Source: Shewanella woodyi ATCC 51908
Lineage (GTDB): Bacteria > Pseudomonadota > Gammaproteobacteria > Enterobacterales > Shewanellaceae
Direction of reading: 5' to 3'
Assembly (NCBI RefSeq): GCF_000019525.1
Contig: NC_010506.1
Coordinates: forward strand, 2,542,001-2,606,000
DNA: 64,000 nucleotides
Notes under the pieces: generated by a model
Database searches by the model: none
The model's input: only the letters and a program-made list of their open reading frames with translations
What the model was told of the DNA's origin: nothing
Translations under genes and position numbers: made by a program
Shown: positions 36,644-45,162 of the stretch, one piece after another
Layout: the number at the start of each line of letters is the position of its first letter
Position numbering within the stretch: position 1 is the stretch's first letter

Positions 36644-37810
36644 ATGGATTTACACGCAAATTGGAATTTCCCCACGAATATTACTGTGGGTGAGGGCTGT
36701 TTAAGTCAGCTCGGGGAGCAGTGCAAAGCACTTAAGATGACTAAGGTCTTGTTGATCACCGATCCGGGCTTAGCTGATCTGCCTATGGTCAAAGAAGCCA
36801 TGGGCTACTGCACTCAGGCTGGCTTAATGGTTGAGCTGTTTAGTGATATTCAAGGAAACCCCACTGGGGACAATGTCCGTGCAGGCGCAATATGTTTAAA
36901 GTCTGGTGGCTTTAATGGGGTGGTTGCTTTCGGTGGTGGCTCAAGTTTAGATGCGGCTAAAGCGATCGCCATGATAGCAAAACAGTCACTCTCCTTATGG
37001 AGCACTGAAGATGTTGGTGATAACTGGACCCGTATCGATGAAAGGCTGATGGTGCCCGTTGTGGCGGTGCCGACAACTGCTGGCACAGGCTCAGAGGTTG
37101 GGCGAGCGTCAGTGATAACCGATACCGACGGGGCTCACCATGTTAAAAGGATAATATTTCACCCTAAAATGCTTCCTGCCACTGTTTTACTCGACCCAAA
37201 GCTCACTTTGGGTTTGCCTCCTCCTATTACTGCAGCGACAGGTTTAGATGCCCTGTCTCATAGTCTAGAGGCCTATTGTGCGCCGTCTTATCACCCTATG
37301 GCTGAGGGTATTGCTATTGAGGGTATACGATTGGTGAAAGATTACCTCCCAAGAGCTGTGGCCAATGGAGAGGATATTGAGGCGCGAACTCAGATGCTGG
37401 TGGCATCGAGTATGGGAGCTACCAGTTTTCAGCGAGGTTTAGGTGCGATGCACGCCATTGCACACAGTCTTGGCGCCTTGTATGACAAGCATCATGGATT
37501 GCTAAATGCGATTTTGATGCCTTATGTGCTTAAGCGAAATCGGGCCCAAATAGAGAAAAAGATCATCCGTTTATCTCAATACCTCGAGCTTGATAACCCC
37601 AATTCTGATGGTTTTATGGATTGGATTTTAGCATTAAGAGCTGAGTTGAATATTCCCCATACGCTCGCTGATATTGGGATAACTTTAGCGGATGTGGTGT
37701 TAGTGGGAAAGATGGCAGCAAAAGATGCCGCAGCTGGCGGTAACCCTATAACATTAACCGATGCGGAATATTCGTTACTCTTTAGTGACGCGGTAAAAGG
37801 AGCGCTTTAG
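36644..37810 (+). CDS. Iron-containing (group III) alcohol dehydrogenase
   Basis: The 388-residue protein has 'GGGSSLDAAKAIAM' (NAD site), 'PTTAGTGSEVGRASVITD', and metal ligands at the FucO spacing: Asp202 and His206 ('LDALSHSLEAY'), His270 ('AMHAIAHSLGALY') and His284 ('KHHG'). The ATG at 36644 lies six bases after AAGGAG; a TTG at 36638 is less likely. Within the cluster it would oxidise the hydroxyl of a gamma-glutamylated amino alcohol to the aldehyde used by the upstream ALDH. Confidence 0.88.
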   Translation: MDLHANWNFPTNITVGEGCLSQLGEQCKALKMTKVLLITDPGLADLPMVKEAMGYCTQAGLMVELFSDIQGNPTGDNVRAGAICLKSGGFNGVVAFGGGSSLDAAKAIAMIAKQSLSLWSTEDVGDNWTRIDERLMVPVVAVPTTAGTGSEVGRASVITDTDGAHHVKRIIFHPKMLPATVLLDPKLTLGLPPPITAATGLDALSHSLEAYCAPSYHPMAEGIAIEGIRLVKDYLPRAVANGEDIEARTQMLVASSMGATSFQRGLGAMHAIAHSLGALYDKHHGLLNAILMPYVLKRNRAQIEKKIIRLSQYLELDNPNSDGFMDWILALRAELNIPHTLADIGITLADVVLVGKMAAKDAAAGGNPITLTDAEYSLLFSDAVKGAL

Positions 37811-37886
37811 CGAGTTGATATTTGAGAGTCAGTTTATGGATAGTTTGATTCTCAATTTTGTCTTAATTTCACATAGGAGAGGTGAG

Positions 37887-38585
37887 ATGAAAATAGGTAT
37901 TTTACAATGTGATGATGTCACTGAAACACTGCAAGCTAAACATGGGAATTACCCTAAAATGTTTACTCGCTTGTTTGAGGATATCGATGCTCAGCTGGAG
38001 TTTTCAGTATTTCGTGTTATGGATGGACACTACCCCAGCTCGGTGGATGATTGTGATGCCTATATCACGACAGGCAGTCGCTTTGGGGTGAATGATGATG
38101 AGCCTTGGGTGGTACAGTTCCAACACTATATTGCCAAGCTCTTTGCCAGTAAGAAGAAGTTGATTGGGATCTGTTTTGGTCACCAAATGATGGTTAAAGC
38201 CTTAGGGGGAGAGGTGGTTAAGTCGCCTAAAGGCTGGGGGGTCGGTGTGGCAACATCTATGGTCACTCAACAAAAGCCATGGATGAATGGACTTTCCTCT
38301 GAGATATCTTTGGTGGTGAGCCATCAAGATCAGGTGGTTGAATTACCAGAGGGAACAGAGATCATCGCTGCCAGTGATTTTTGTCCCTTTTATATGATTC
38401 AGGTAAACGATCATTTTCTTGGTGTACAAGGCCACCCAGAGTTCAGTAAGCAATACTCACAAGATCTGATGTATGCACGCAGAGATAGGATCCCAAAAGA
38501 GCGGATAGAATCAGGTGTTGAGTCACTCTCACTTCCTGTTGATGACAAGTTGGTGACACGTTGGATGTTGAACTTCCTGCATTGA
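37887..38585 (+). CDS. Class I glutamine amidotransferase-like gamma-glutamyl hydrolase
   Basis: The 232-residue protein has the class I amidotransferase fold: nucleophile Cys96 in 'GICFGHQMM' and His183/Glu185 in 'VQGHPEFS'. It has no synthetase domain, so it likely acts as a free hydrolase. A strong AGGAGAGGTGAG precedes the ATG at 37887; longer frames upstream are not needed. As last gene of the cluster it is proposed to cleave the gamma-glutamyl amide of the oxidised product and return glutamate, the role PuuD plays with a different family member. Confidence 0.8.
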   Translation: MKIGILQCDDVTETLQAKHGNYPKMFTRLFEDIDAQLEFSVFRVMDGHYPSSVDDCDAYITTGSRFGVNDDEPWVVQFQHYIAKLFASKKKLIGICFGHQMMVKALGGEVVKSPKGWGVGVATSMVTQQKPWMNGLSSEISLVVSHQDQVVELPEGTEIIAASDFCPFYMIQVNDHFLGVQGHPEFSKQYSQDLMYARRDRIPKERIESGVESLSLPVDDKLVTRWMLNFLH

Positions 38586-38812
38586 GGCCGATCACGTCAA
38601 GCTTGTTGGCTAGACTTTCATTGTAAATATCGTCTGTTTTCCACTCAATCCTCAGGTTTTTGATCATTTAAGGCTCAGATACGTTTTGCGTCCATAGCAG
38701 TTAGGATATAATCTTGCCTGCTGTTTGAAGCGATAACGCTAAAATGGTTTTGATTTGTTTCATAACTCTGAGTTATGAAGCGTGAAATTAGCCCTACTGT
38801 TTGTGGTATTAG

Positions 38813-39532
38813 ATGACTGAAATCCAGAAAAATCCTGATGAGCTCACCATACTCTCATTGGACACTTGTACTGAATCCTGCTCGGCTGCCTTAAGTGTTA
38901 AAGGCAAGGTTTTTTCAGAGCTAGCTATAGTCCCTCGTGAACATAGTCAGCGTATCTTACCTATGGTAGATAGCGTGTTGTCACAAGCTAAAGTCCAGTT
39001 AGCCGATGTGGATCTCATCGCCTATGGGCGAGGTCCTGGTAGTTTTACTGGTATCCGGATCTGTACCAGCATGACCCAAGGGCTTGCATTGGGACAAGAT
39101 ATCCCTGTTATCGGGTTGTCAGCGTTGCAAACCATGGCTCAGGCAGTCTTTGATTCTCAAAGTGCCATGCAGGTGATCACCGCTATTGATGCCAGGATGG
39201 GCGAAATATATTGGGGACAGTTTGTCTTTGACAATGGTTTGGTCAAGCTCGTGGGAGCAGAAACTGTTATCGCACCAGATTTAGTCACATTAGAGCTTAA
39301 TACCGAACTGCCGATTGTTGCATGTGGCACCGGATTTGAAACCTATCCTCAACTGCTTGAATTAACAGGTTCGATCACCTTAGCTAAAGAGGTGACATTC
39401 CCTGATGCTAAATCTATGTTGAGTTTGGCAAAACAGGGTTATACTCAAGGTTTAGCAACTTCGGTTGATTATTTGGCGCCTGTGTATGTTCGTGATACGG
39501 TGACTTGGAAAAAATTACCAGGTCGGGAATAA
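38813..39532 (+). CDS. tsaB: tRNA threonylcarbamoyladenosine biosynthesis protein TsaB
   Basis: TsaB (239 residues) is the ASKHA-fold scaffold that with TsaD and TsaE makes t6A37 on ANN-decoding tRNAs. 'ILSLDTCTESCSAAL', 'REHSQRILPMVD' and 'YGRGPGSFTGIRICTSMTQGLAL' are the YeaZ signatures. Residues before 'LTILSLDT' form a ten-residue extension. In E. coli tsaB lies beside yoaA; here 9.6 kb separate them. Confidence 0.93.
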   Translation: MTEIQKNPDELTILSLDTCTESCSAALSVKGKVFSELAIVPREHSQRILPMVDSVLSQAKVQLADVDLIAYGRGPGSFTGIRICTSMTQGLALGQDIPVIGLSALQTMAQAVFDSQSAMQVITAIDARMGEIYWGQFVFDNGLVKLVGAETVIAPDLVTLELNTELPIVACGTGFETYPQLLELTGSITLAKEVTFPDAKSMLSLAKQGYTQGLATSVDYLAPVYVRDTVTWKKLPGRE

Positions 39533-39624
39533 TATCCAAAGCGCATTAGCCAAGCTCATAACAAGTCAGGTTTGAGCTGAAATTAAGTTGAGCAGAGAGA
39601 AGTAATGATAAGGGAGGAGGTGTG

Positions 39625-40005
39625 ATGCAAGTTCAAGCAAACTATTTTGGCTCCTCTCAGGCTCAAGTCTCAGGAGTCTCAGGCGCTAATGGCTCAAGTC
39701 AGGTTAAACCCAATTCAGCTATTGATGCGGCCGAGCAGATTGAACGTGTAAAACAGGGCCAAGGTCTGGAAAAGGCCCTGATTGATGCTAACTCTGCCAG
39801 CAAAGATATACATGATACTCAGGGCGGTGTTCAACTCTTTGAACAGACAACGCCAGAGCAGTTATCAAATCGTTTAGGGGCCAAACTCGAATATGAGCGG
39901 GCAATACAGGGCAGCGAAGGTGCAGTTGCTCACTACCTTGCTAATGAGCATGCAGCTGCTCGTGAAGAGATCCAGCAGATGGTCGGCATAGATACCTATG
40001 CATAA
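39625..40005 (+). CDS. Conserved hypothetical protein, soluble and helical
   Basis: I do not recognise a family. The 126-residue product is hydrophilic, with a Gly/Ser/Gln-rich N terminus (about 5-30) and a mainly helical remainder, and no signal peptide, Cys or catalytic motif. GGGAGGAGG lies just before the ATG at 39625 (a GTG three bases earlier is possible). Its stop overlaps the start of the M50-like protease gene by eight bases, indicating coupled translation and perhaps a shared function. Confidence 0.7.
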   Translation: MQVQANYFGSSQAQVSGVSGANGSSQVKPNSAIDAAEQIERVKQGQGLEKALIDANSASKDIHDTQGGVQLFEQTTPEQLSNRLGAKLEYERAIQGSEGAVAHYLANEHAAAREEIQQMVGIDTYA

Positions 40006-40702
40006 CTCCTCTGTTAACCCCCTTGAACAAGAAAAACTAGAGCGCAGTGGTGCCCCCTCAAGAGGTCGATTTTTCTTTGAGCTCATGTTTGCTTTCCTCA
40101 TTACTCGCTTACCCTACATTAGTGTTCCTTTTAAGTGGCTTGAGAGTTACTTCCATGAGCTTTCACATGGTCTTGCAAGCCTAGTAACCGGTGGAAGTGT
40201 TAGTCATATTCAGCTTTTTCCTAATGGTGCTGGTTTGTGTTTTACTCAAGGTGGTTGGCCTATTGCTATAGGGTTTAGTGGTTACTTTGGCGCTGCACTT
40301 TGGGGATATCTGATATTTATCTTGGCAACTTGGCCAAAAGGGATCCGTGTTAGCTTTGCATTTTTAGGCTCTGCGGTGGTATTAACGACGTTATTGTGGG
40401 GACGAGATCTGTTAACTATCTCTATTTTAGCTTGTCTAGCTGTACTGTTTCTTCTGCCATTGAAATTAAACAATAATCGTTTTATGGACAGTGGCTTGAG
40501 GGTTATGGCGCTAATGATCATGCTTAATGCTTTGGCAAGTCCCACTGTGTTATTGGGACTTAGCGGTAAAGGGGATGCATCCATGTTGGCATCGCAAACT
40601 TGGATCCCAGCTTGGGTCTGGGTGTTCGTCTGGTTAGTTATCAGTGCGTTAATGATCTTCCTCTGCTGGCGGCGCGTGGATCAGGCCGCGTTAAAACGTT
40701 GA
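39998..40702 (+). CDS. M50-type membrane metallopeptidase-like protein
   Basis: The 234-residue protein has the zinc motif HELSH ('ESYFHELSHGLASLVTGG', about residues 50-67) next to the first membrane segment, followed by about five further hydrophobic segments, the arrangement of the M50B-like family of intramembrane proteases. A second metal-binding Asp is not obvious. Site-2-type cleavage of a membrane substrate is the family's role; the substrate is unknown. The N-terminal 25 residues are hydrophilic. It is coupled to the preceding 126-residue gene. Confidence 0.75.
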   Translation: MHNSSVNPLEQEKLERSGAPSRGRFFFELMFAFLITRLPYISVPFKWLESYFHELSHGLASLVTGGSVSHIQLFPNGAGLCFTQGGWPIAIGFSGYFGAALWGYLIFILATWPKGIRVSFAFLGSAVVLTTLLWGRDLLTISILACLAVLFLLPLKLNNNRFMDSGLRVMALMIMLNALASPTVLLGLSGKGDASMLASQTWIPAWVWVFVWLVISALMIFLCWRRVDQAALKR

Positions 40703-41132
40703 GCTTAAGTTGCTTCATTTAATATAAGTTACTTCACTTGATAGAAGATATTTACGTTTTCTTACATAATTCCAGTTTATACTCAAACCACTTCAAGATG
40801 CAGGATTCAGCATGTCGAGAAGTGACAGAGTTCAAGGCATGAAATAGTAGGACTAGTTATCCTAATTCAATATTTCATAACACAGAAAAATGTTGCTTCT
40901 CGCCATGCCCTTCGGGAGTTCCCGTAGAATCGCTGCAATGTGTTAGTGATATCAATAAGGGAATAACCATTATCCTTAATCACTGCCTTGTTCAGCTATC
41001 CTACGGGAGCTCTGAAACGAGCATCTTGAGGTGGTTTGGGTATATCACCCCCCTTATCTATCTTCCCCCCTTTATACATCTACGGTATTTTTCTGTTAGT
41101 TTGGTATAACTCAATAACATAAGGGATGCGTA
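40703..41132. other. Intergenic region occupied by a short inverted-repeat element
   Basis: Of these 430 bases, 267 belong to the repeat at 40778-41044. The remaining 88 bases to the right hold the promoter and ribosome binding site (AAGGGATG) of the exported methyltransferase. Confidence 0.6.
40778..41044. repeat. MITE-like element, family 1
   Basis: The ends are 24-base terminal inverted repeats matching at 22 positions: TATACTCAAACC at the left and the complement of GGTTTGGGTATA at the right, each extended by CACTTCAAGATGC or its counterpart. The 267-base interior has no open frame. It contains AAGGGAATAACCATTAT, also found with one change in the element at 42877-43142. Non-autonomous, so any mobility would depend on a transposase elsewhere. 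Confidence 0.8.
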
Positions 41133-41963
41133 ATGAAAAAAAGAGCATTGATTGCCGGCATACTACTGGGAGCCACATCGAGTGCGAGTGTTTTTGCTCA
41201 TGAACAAGCTCATGAAGTCAAAACCTTAGATCAAGTAGTGAAAAGTGACTTTAGGCAAGATAAGAATGTTAGCCGTGACAAGTACCGTCACCCATTAGAG
41301 ACACTGACCTTTTTCGATATTAAGCCAAGCGATACCGTGATTGAGCTGTGGCCAGGAGGGGGATGGTACGCTGAGGTGTTGGCACCTTACCTTGCTGGAG
41401 AGGGACAATATGTTGCGGGTAATTTTGATACTAACCCAGCTGATGAGAAGAAGCGTAAAGGTTATCGTGCCACCTCAGGGAAAAAGTTTGAGGCTTGGCT
41501 AAAGAAGCATAAGACGCAAGTTGGCCAAGCGACCACAGTCACCTTCGATCCGCCAACTCACTATGTATTGGGCCGTGATGGAAGTGTCGATACCGTACTG
41601 ACCTTCAGAAACCTTCATAACTGGGCGATGAAAGGGTATTTAGAGCCTGTATTTGAGTCGACCTATAAGGTGCTAAAACCAGGCGGAACCTTTGGTATCG
41701 TTGAGCATAGAGGTAAGGCGGGGATGGATGCAAAAACTGGTTACATGGATGAAGCACAAGTGATTGCATTAGCTGAGAAGGTAGGGTTTACCTTAGTGGC
41801 GAAGTCAGATGTGAATGCCAATGCTAAAGATACCAAAGATTATCCAAAAGGGGTTTGGACTCTACCACCGCGTCTGGCTTTAGAAGATGTCGATAAGGCC
41901 AAATACCTAGCAATTGGCGAGAGCGATCGCATGACGCTCAAGTTTATTAAAAATGTACAATAA
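41133..41963 (+). CDS. Exported class I SAM-methyltransferase-like protein
   Basis: The 276-residue protein has a clean Sec signal peptide with cleavage after 'SVFA' (about residue 22) and then a Rossmann methyltransferase fold: 'VIELWPGGGWYAEVLAPYL' resembles motif I, 'DTVLTFRNLHNW' motif IV and 'VLKPGGTFGIVEHR' motif VI. It fits the group described as predicted (exported) methyltransferases, COG4798. Because SAM is cytosolic, its substrate and even its activity are open questions. It precedes a hydrolase gene by 27 bases. Confidence 0.8.
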   Translation: MKKRALIAGILLGATSSASVFAHEQAHEVKTLDQVVKSDFRQDKNVSRDKYRHPLETLTFFDIKPSDTVIELWPGGGWYAEVLAPYLAGEGQYVAGNFDTNPADEKKRKGYRATSGKKFEAWLKKHKTQVGQATTVTFDPPTHYVLGRDGSVDTVLTFRNLHNWAMKGYLEPVFESTYKVLKPGGTFGIVEHRGKAGMDAKTGYMDEAQVIALAEKVGFTLVAKSDVNANAKDTKDYPKGVWTLPPRLALEDVDKAKYLAIGESDRMTLKFIKNVQ

Positions 41964-41990
41964 CCAATATTAATCAGTATAAGAGGCTAT

Positions 41991-42875
41991 ATGAGTCAAT
42001 CTTGCGCCCCCGACAATGAGGTTGAGTTTCAGCTTCCTCATATTCGTCTATCCGGTCGGCTTTGGGGGGCGCCAGATAAACCTCTGTTACTTGCACTGCA
42101 TGGCTGGTTAGATAATGCCAATAGTTTTACCCCTTTAGCGGAGCAGCTTACAGACTATCAAATATTAGCCATCGACTGGCCAGGTCATGGAGGCTCTGAG
42201 CACAGACCCGGTCTATATCCTCTGCATTGGATTGATTATCTGTATGATCTTGAGCTTTTGATGGACCACCTCAGTGAGGAGCAACAGCCTGTTGCCATTA
42301 TTGGTCACTCTCTAGGAGGTATCGTTGCCTCTGCCTACGTGGCTGCTTTTCCTGAAAGAGTCGGAAAATTGGTACTTATCGAGGCGATAAGTCCTCTTTA
42401 TGAGTTTGCCTCTAAGAATAATCAGCGATTACGTAATAGTTTCAGAGATCATGCGCTGTATCTAAAGAAGAAACATAAAGCTCCAGCAGTATATGAGTCT
42501 ATTGAACCTGCGGTTAAAGCGAGAGTGAGGCTGACAGGACTCGATGCTAAGTGGTGTCGTTTGCTCGTTGAGCGAAATATGCACCCTAGTGAAGCGCCCC
42601 TAGCTGTTGGTTTTAGTTGGCGAAGCGATCCTAGGCTAAAGCTAGATTCTCCACTCAGACTTACCTTTGAACAGGTGGATGCTCTGATGACTGAGCATAG
42701 CGGTAACACCCTATTGATAACGGGAACCCGTGGCTTTTCACAGATAAATAAGATGCTGGTGAAGGCGGAAGCTTGGTTTGATCAACTTATCTGCGTAGAA
42801 CTTGATGGCGATCACCATTTACATATGGAAAACGCACAAGGGGTAGGCAGTCAAATCACACAATTTTTGTCATAA
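41991..42875 (+). CDS. Alpha/beta hydrolase
   Basis: The 294-residue protein shows 'LLALHGWLDNANSFTPLAEQL' (oxyanion region), the nucleophile elbow 'IGHSLGGIVASAY' (Ser about 105), and a late 'DGDHHLHMEN' that carries the catalytic His. It lacks a signal peptide, so acts in the cytoplasm. It resembles the MhpC/BioH-like group, but the substrate is unknown. It is probably co-transcribed with the preceding gene, and the repeat element at 42877 begins two bases after its stop. Confidence 0.82.
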   Translation: MSQSCAPDNEVEFQLPHIRLSGRLWGAPDKPLLLALHGWLDNANSFTPLAEQLTDYQILAIDWPGHGGSEHRPGLYPLHWIDYLYDLELLMDHLSEEQQPVAIIGHSLGGIVASAYVAAFPERVGKLVLIEAISPLYEFASKNNQRLRNSFRDHALYLKKKHKAPAVYESIEPAVKARVRLTGLDAKWCRLLVERNMHPSEAPLAVGFSWRSDPRLKLDSPLRLTFEQVDALMTEHSGNTLLITGTRGFSQINKMLVKAEAWFDQLICVELDGDHHLHMENAQGVGSQITQFLS

Positions 42876-43377
42876 TATACCAATCAGTATAAAGATTTGA
42901 TCGCTCAGCGAGAGTTTAGCGGTCCTGAGGCAAGGCAACGAGTGAAGAGCATAGTTATTCTACGGTTAAGCTCGTTAACACAGCATCAGCACCGCTAAAA
43001 CTCGCCTGTAAGGAGTGTTTTTGGCTGCCTACTTCTGCGTTGAATGAACTTACAAGGGAACAACCATTATATCATCCATTCGCCTTGAATTAGTTTGCCA
43101 AAAGACACTCTGAGTAGATCAACTTCTTATATTGATTGGTATTATACCCACCTTCTTAATAAGGCGATCTTTCTGCATGAGTCAAAGCATGGTTTACAAA
43201 AAGGGACTAGGCTTTTTACTCTATTTATGTGATGATGTTCAAAATTAAAACGCCTGTATGAATTCGGTGTAAATAAAATAAAAAATTAAGTCAGTGATTT
43301 TGCTTGTTGTTTTAACAAGCTTTTTACAGAGAGTATGTTTCTGTATCCGCTGAATGTGGGGATTTTAGGAGAGATTT
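42876..43377. other. Intergenic region, repeat element plus fadD promoter region
   Basis: This 502-base gap holds the second inverted-repeat element (42877-43142) and 235 bases upstream of fadD. I saw no convincing FadR operator in the remainder. Confidence 0.55.
42877..43142. repeat. MITE-like element, family 2
   Basis: Left end ATACCAATCAGTATAAAG continuing to GATC at 42902, and right end reading the complement ATACCAATCAATATAAGA, are inverted repeats of 26 bases with about five differences. The 266-base length and the internal AAGGGAACAACCATTAT link it to family 1, but the ends differ. No open frame is inside. Similar ends occur at 5708-5719 and 16850-16878. Confidence 0.72.
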
Positions 43378-45051
43378 GTGGAACAGATTTGGATAGATAA
43401 TTTACCGGATGATGTATCTAACGAGATTGACGTTAACCGATATAACTCGCTGGTGGAGATGTTTGAGACCTCAGTGTCTAAATATGCCGATCAACCAGCT
43501 TTCGTCAATATGGGCGCGACATTAACCTATCGTAAACTTGAAGAGCGCAGTCGTGCTTTTGCTGCGTATCTGCAAAATGATCTTAAGCTGGAAAAGGGTG
43601 ACAGAGTCGCCATCATGATGCCGAACCTGCTGCAATACCCCATTGCACTCTTTGGGATCTTACGTGCGGGCATGGTGGTCGTTAACGTAAACCCTCTATA
43701 TACGCCACGAGAGCTGAAACATCAGCTAAATGATTCCGGTGCAAAAGCGATTGTTGTGGTATCAAATTTTGCCCACACCCTTGAGAAGGTTGTCGATCAA
43801 ACTTGTGTCGAGAGCGTTATTTTAACAGGACTTGGGGATCTTCTTAGTGCGCCTAAACGCACCTTAGTTAACTTCGTGGTTAAATACATTAAGAAGATGG
43901 TGCCTAAGTACAATCTTCCCCATGCGATTTCGATGCGAAAAGCCTTAAGTAAAGGCAGACGCATGCAGTACGTGAAACCTAAGTTAGTCAACGATGATCT
44001 TGCTTTTCTGCAGTATACCGGCGGGACAACTGGGGTCTCTAAAGGTGCCATGTTGACCCATGCAAACGTGGTGAGTAATCTGCTACAGGCAGATGCGGCA
44101 TACTCTCCTATGCTGATTGATGGCAAAGAGTTTGTTGTCACAGCGCTACCGCTTTATCACATCTTTGCTTTGACGGTGAACTGTCTGCTCTTTATGCACA
44201 AAGGGGCAAATAACCTGTTGATCACTAACCCTAGGGATCTCCCTGCATTTGTTGGTGAGCTGAAAAAGCATCCATATACGGCACTGACTGGGGTTAATAC
44301 GCTTTTTAACGCCTTAGTTAACTCCGAAGAGTTTAAAGATTTAGATTTTTCTCAGCTTAAACTGTCGATTGGCGGTGGTATGGCGGTGCAACGCGCTGTT
44401 GCGGATAAGTGGCAGGCTATCACTAAGACTAAACTGCTTGAGGGCTACGGTTTAACCGAAGCTGCGCCTTTGGTGACATGTTGTCCTTATAACCTTGAAG
44501 GCTATAACGGTTCTATCGGCTTTCCTGTGGCGATGACAGATATCCAGGTACGTGATGATGAAGGAAAGGTCTTGCCCCAAGGTGAGATTGGAGAGCTGTT
44601 TGCTAAAGGGCCTCAGATCATGAAAGGTTATTGGCAGAGACCAGAAGAGACTGCTAATGTTATCGATACTCAAGGTTATCTAGCAACCGGTGATATCGGT
44701 TATATGGATGAACAGGGATTCTTCTTCATTGTCGATCGTAAGAAAGATATGATTCTAGTCTCTGGCTTTAATGTCTTCCCTAATGAGGTGGAGGAGGTTG
44801 TTGCTCTACATCCAAAAGTGATTGAAGTCGCTGCGGTTGGAGTGCCTAATGAGCTTTGTGGTGAGTTAGTTAAGGTATTTGTCGTTAAAAATGATAAATC
44901 TTTAAGCGAACAAGATCTCATCACACATTGTCGTAAGCATTTAACGGGATATAAAGTGCCTAAGCTGGTAGAATTTAGAGAAGAGCTACCGAAATCGAAC
45001 GTGGGTAAGATCCTACGTAGAGAGTTAAGGGATGAAGTTAAGTCATCTTAA
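43378..45051 (+). CDS. fadD: Long-chain fatty acid-CoA ligase
   Basis: FadD (557 residues) activates fatty acids with ATP and CoA at the inner membrane. '[18 protein letters not shown]' (ATP/AMP signature), '[12 protein letters not shown]', '[40 protein letters not shown]' and the catalytic Lys near the C terminus ('[14 protein letters not shown]') are all present. Start is GTG at 43378 behind AGGAGAG. It precedes rnd, as in E. coli, with a terminator between. Confidence 0.95.
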   Translation: MEQIWIDNLPDDVSNEIDVNRYNSLVEMFETSVSKYADQPAFVNMGATLTYRKLEERSRAFAAYLQNDLKLEKGDRVAIMMPNLLQYPIALFGILRAGMVVVNVNPLYTPRELKHQLNDSGAKAIVVVSNFAHTLEKVVDQTCVESVILTGLGDLLSAPKRTLVNFVVKYIKKMVPKYNLPHAISMRKALSKGRRMQYVKPKLVNDDLAFLQYTGGTTGVSKGAMLTHANVVSNLLQADAAYSPMLIDGKEFVVTALPLYHIFALTVNCLLFMHKGANNLLITNPRDLPAFVGELKKHPYTALTGVNTLFNALVNSEEFKDLDFSQLKLSIGGGMAVQRAVADKWQAITKTKLLEGYGLTEAAPLVTCCPYNLEGYNGSIGFPVAMTDIQVRDDEGKVLPQGEIGELFAKGPQIMKGYWQRPEETANVIDTQGYLATGDIGYMDEQGFFFIVDRKKDMILVSGFNVFPNEVEEVVALHPKVIEVAAVGVPNELCGELVKVFVVKNDKSLSEQDLITHCRKHLTGYKVPKLVEFREELPKSNVGKILRRELRDEVKSS

Positions 45052-45101
45052 TGACATTTCCCTGTTTGGCGTGAAATAAGTGTCGCGCCATTTAAACCTC
45101 T

Positions 45102-45123
45102 AAGCCGGCCTTGATGCCGGCTT
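45102..45123 (+). terminator. Terminator after fadD
   Basis: AAGCCGGC (45102-45109) pairs with GCCGGCTT (45116-45123), followed by TTCTATTTTTT. Confidence 0.88.
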
Positions 45124-45162
45124 TTCTATTTTTTACAGCATGCCATTATCCGGGAGAACAAT

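Noticed and set aside
43143..43377. FadR operator upstream of fadD
   Set aside because: No sequence resembling the palindromic fatty-acid-regulator site was found by eye.
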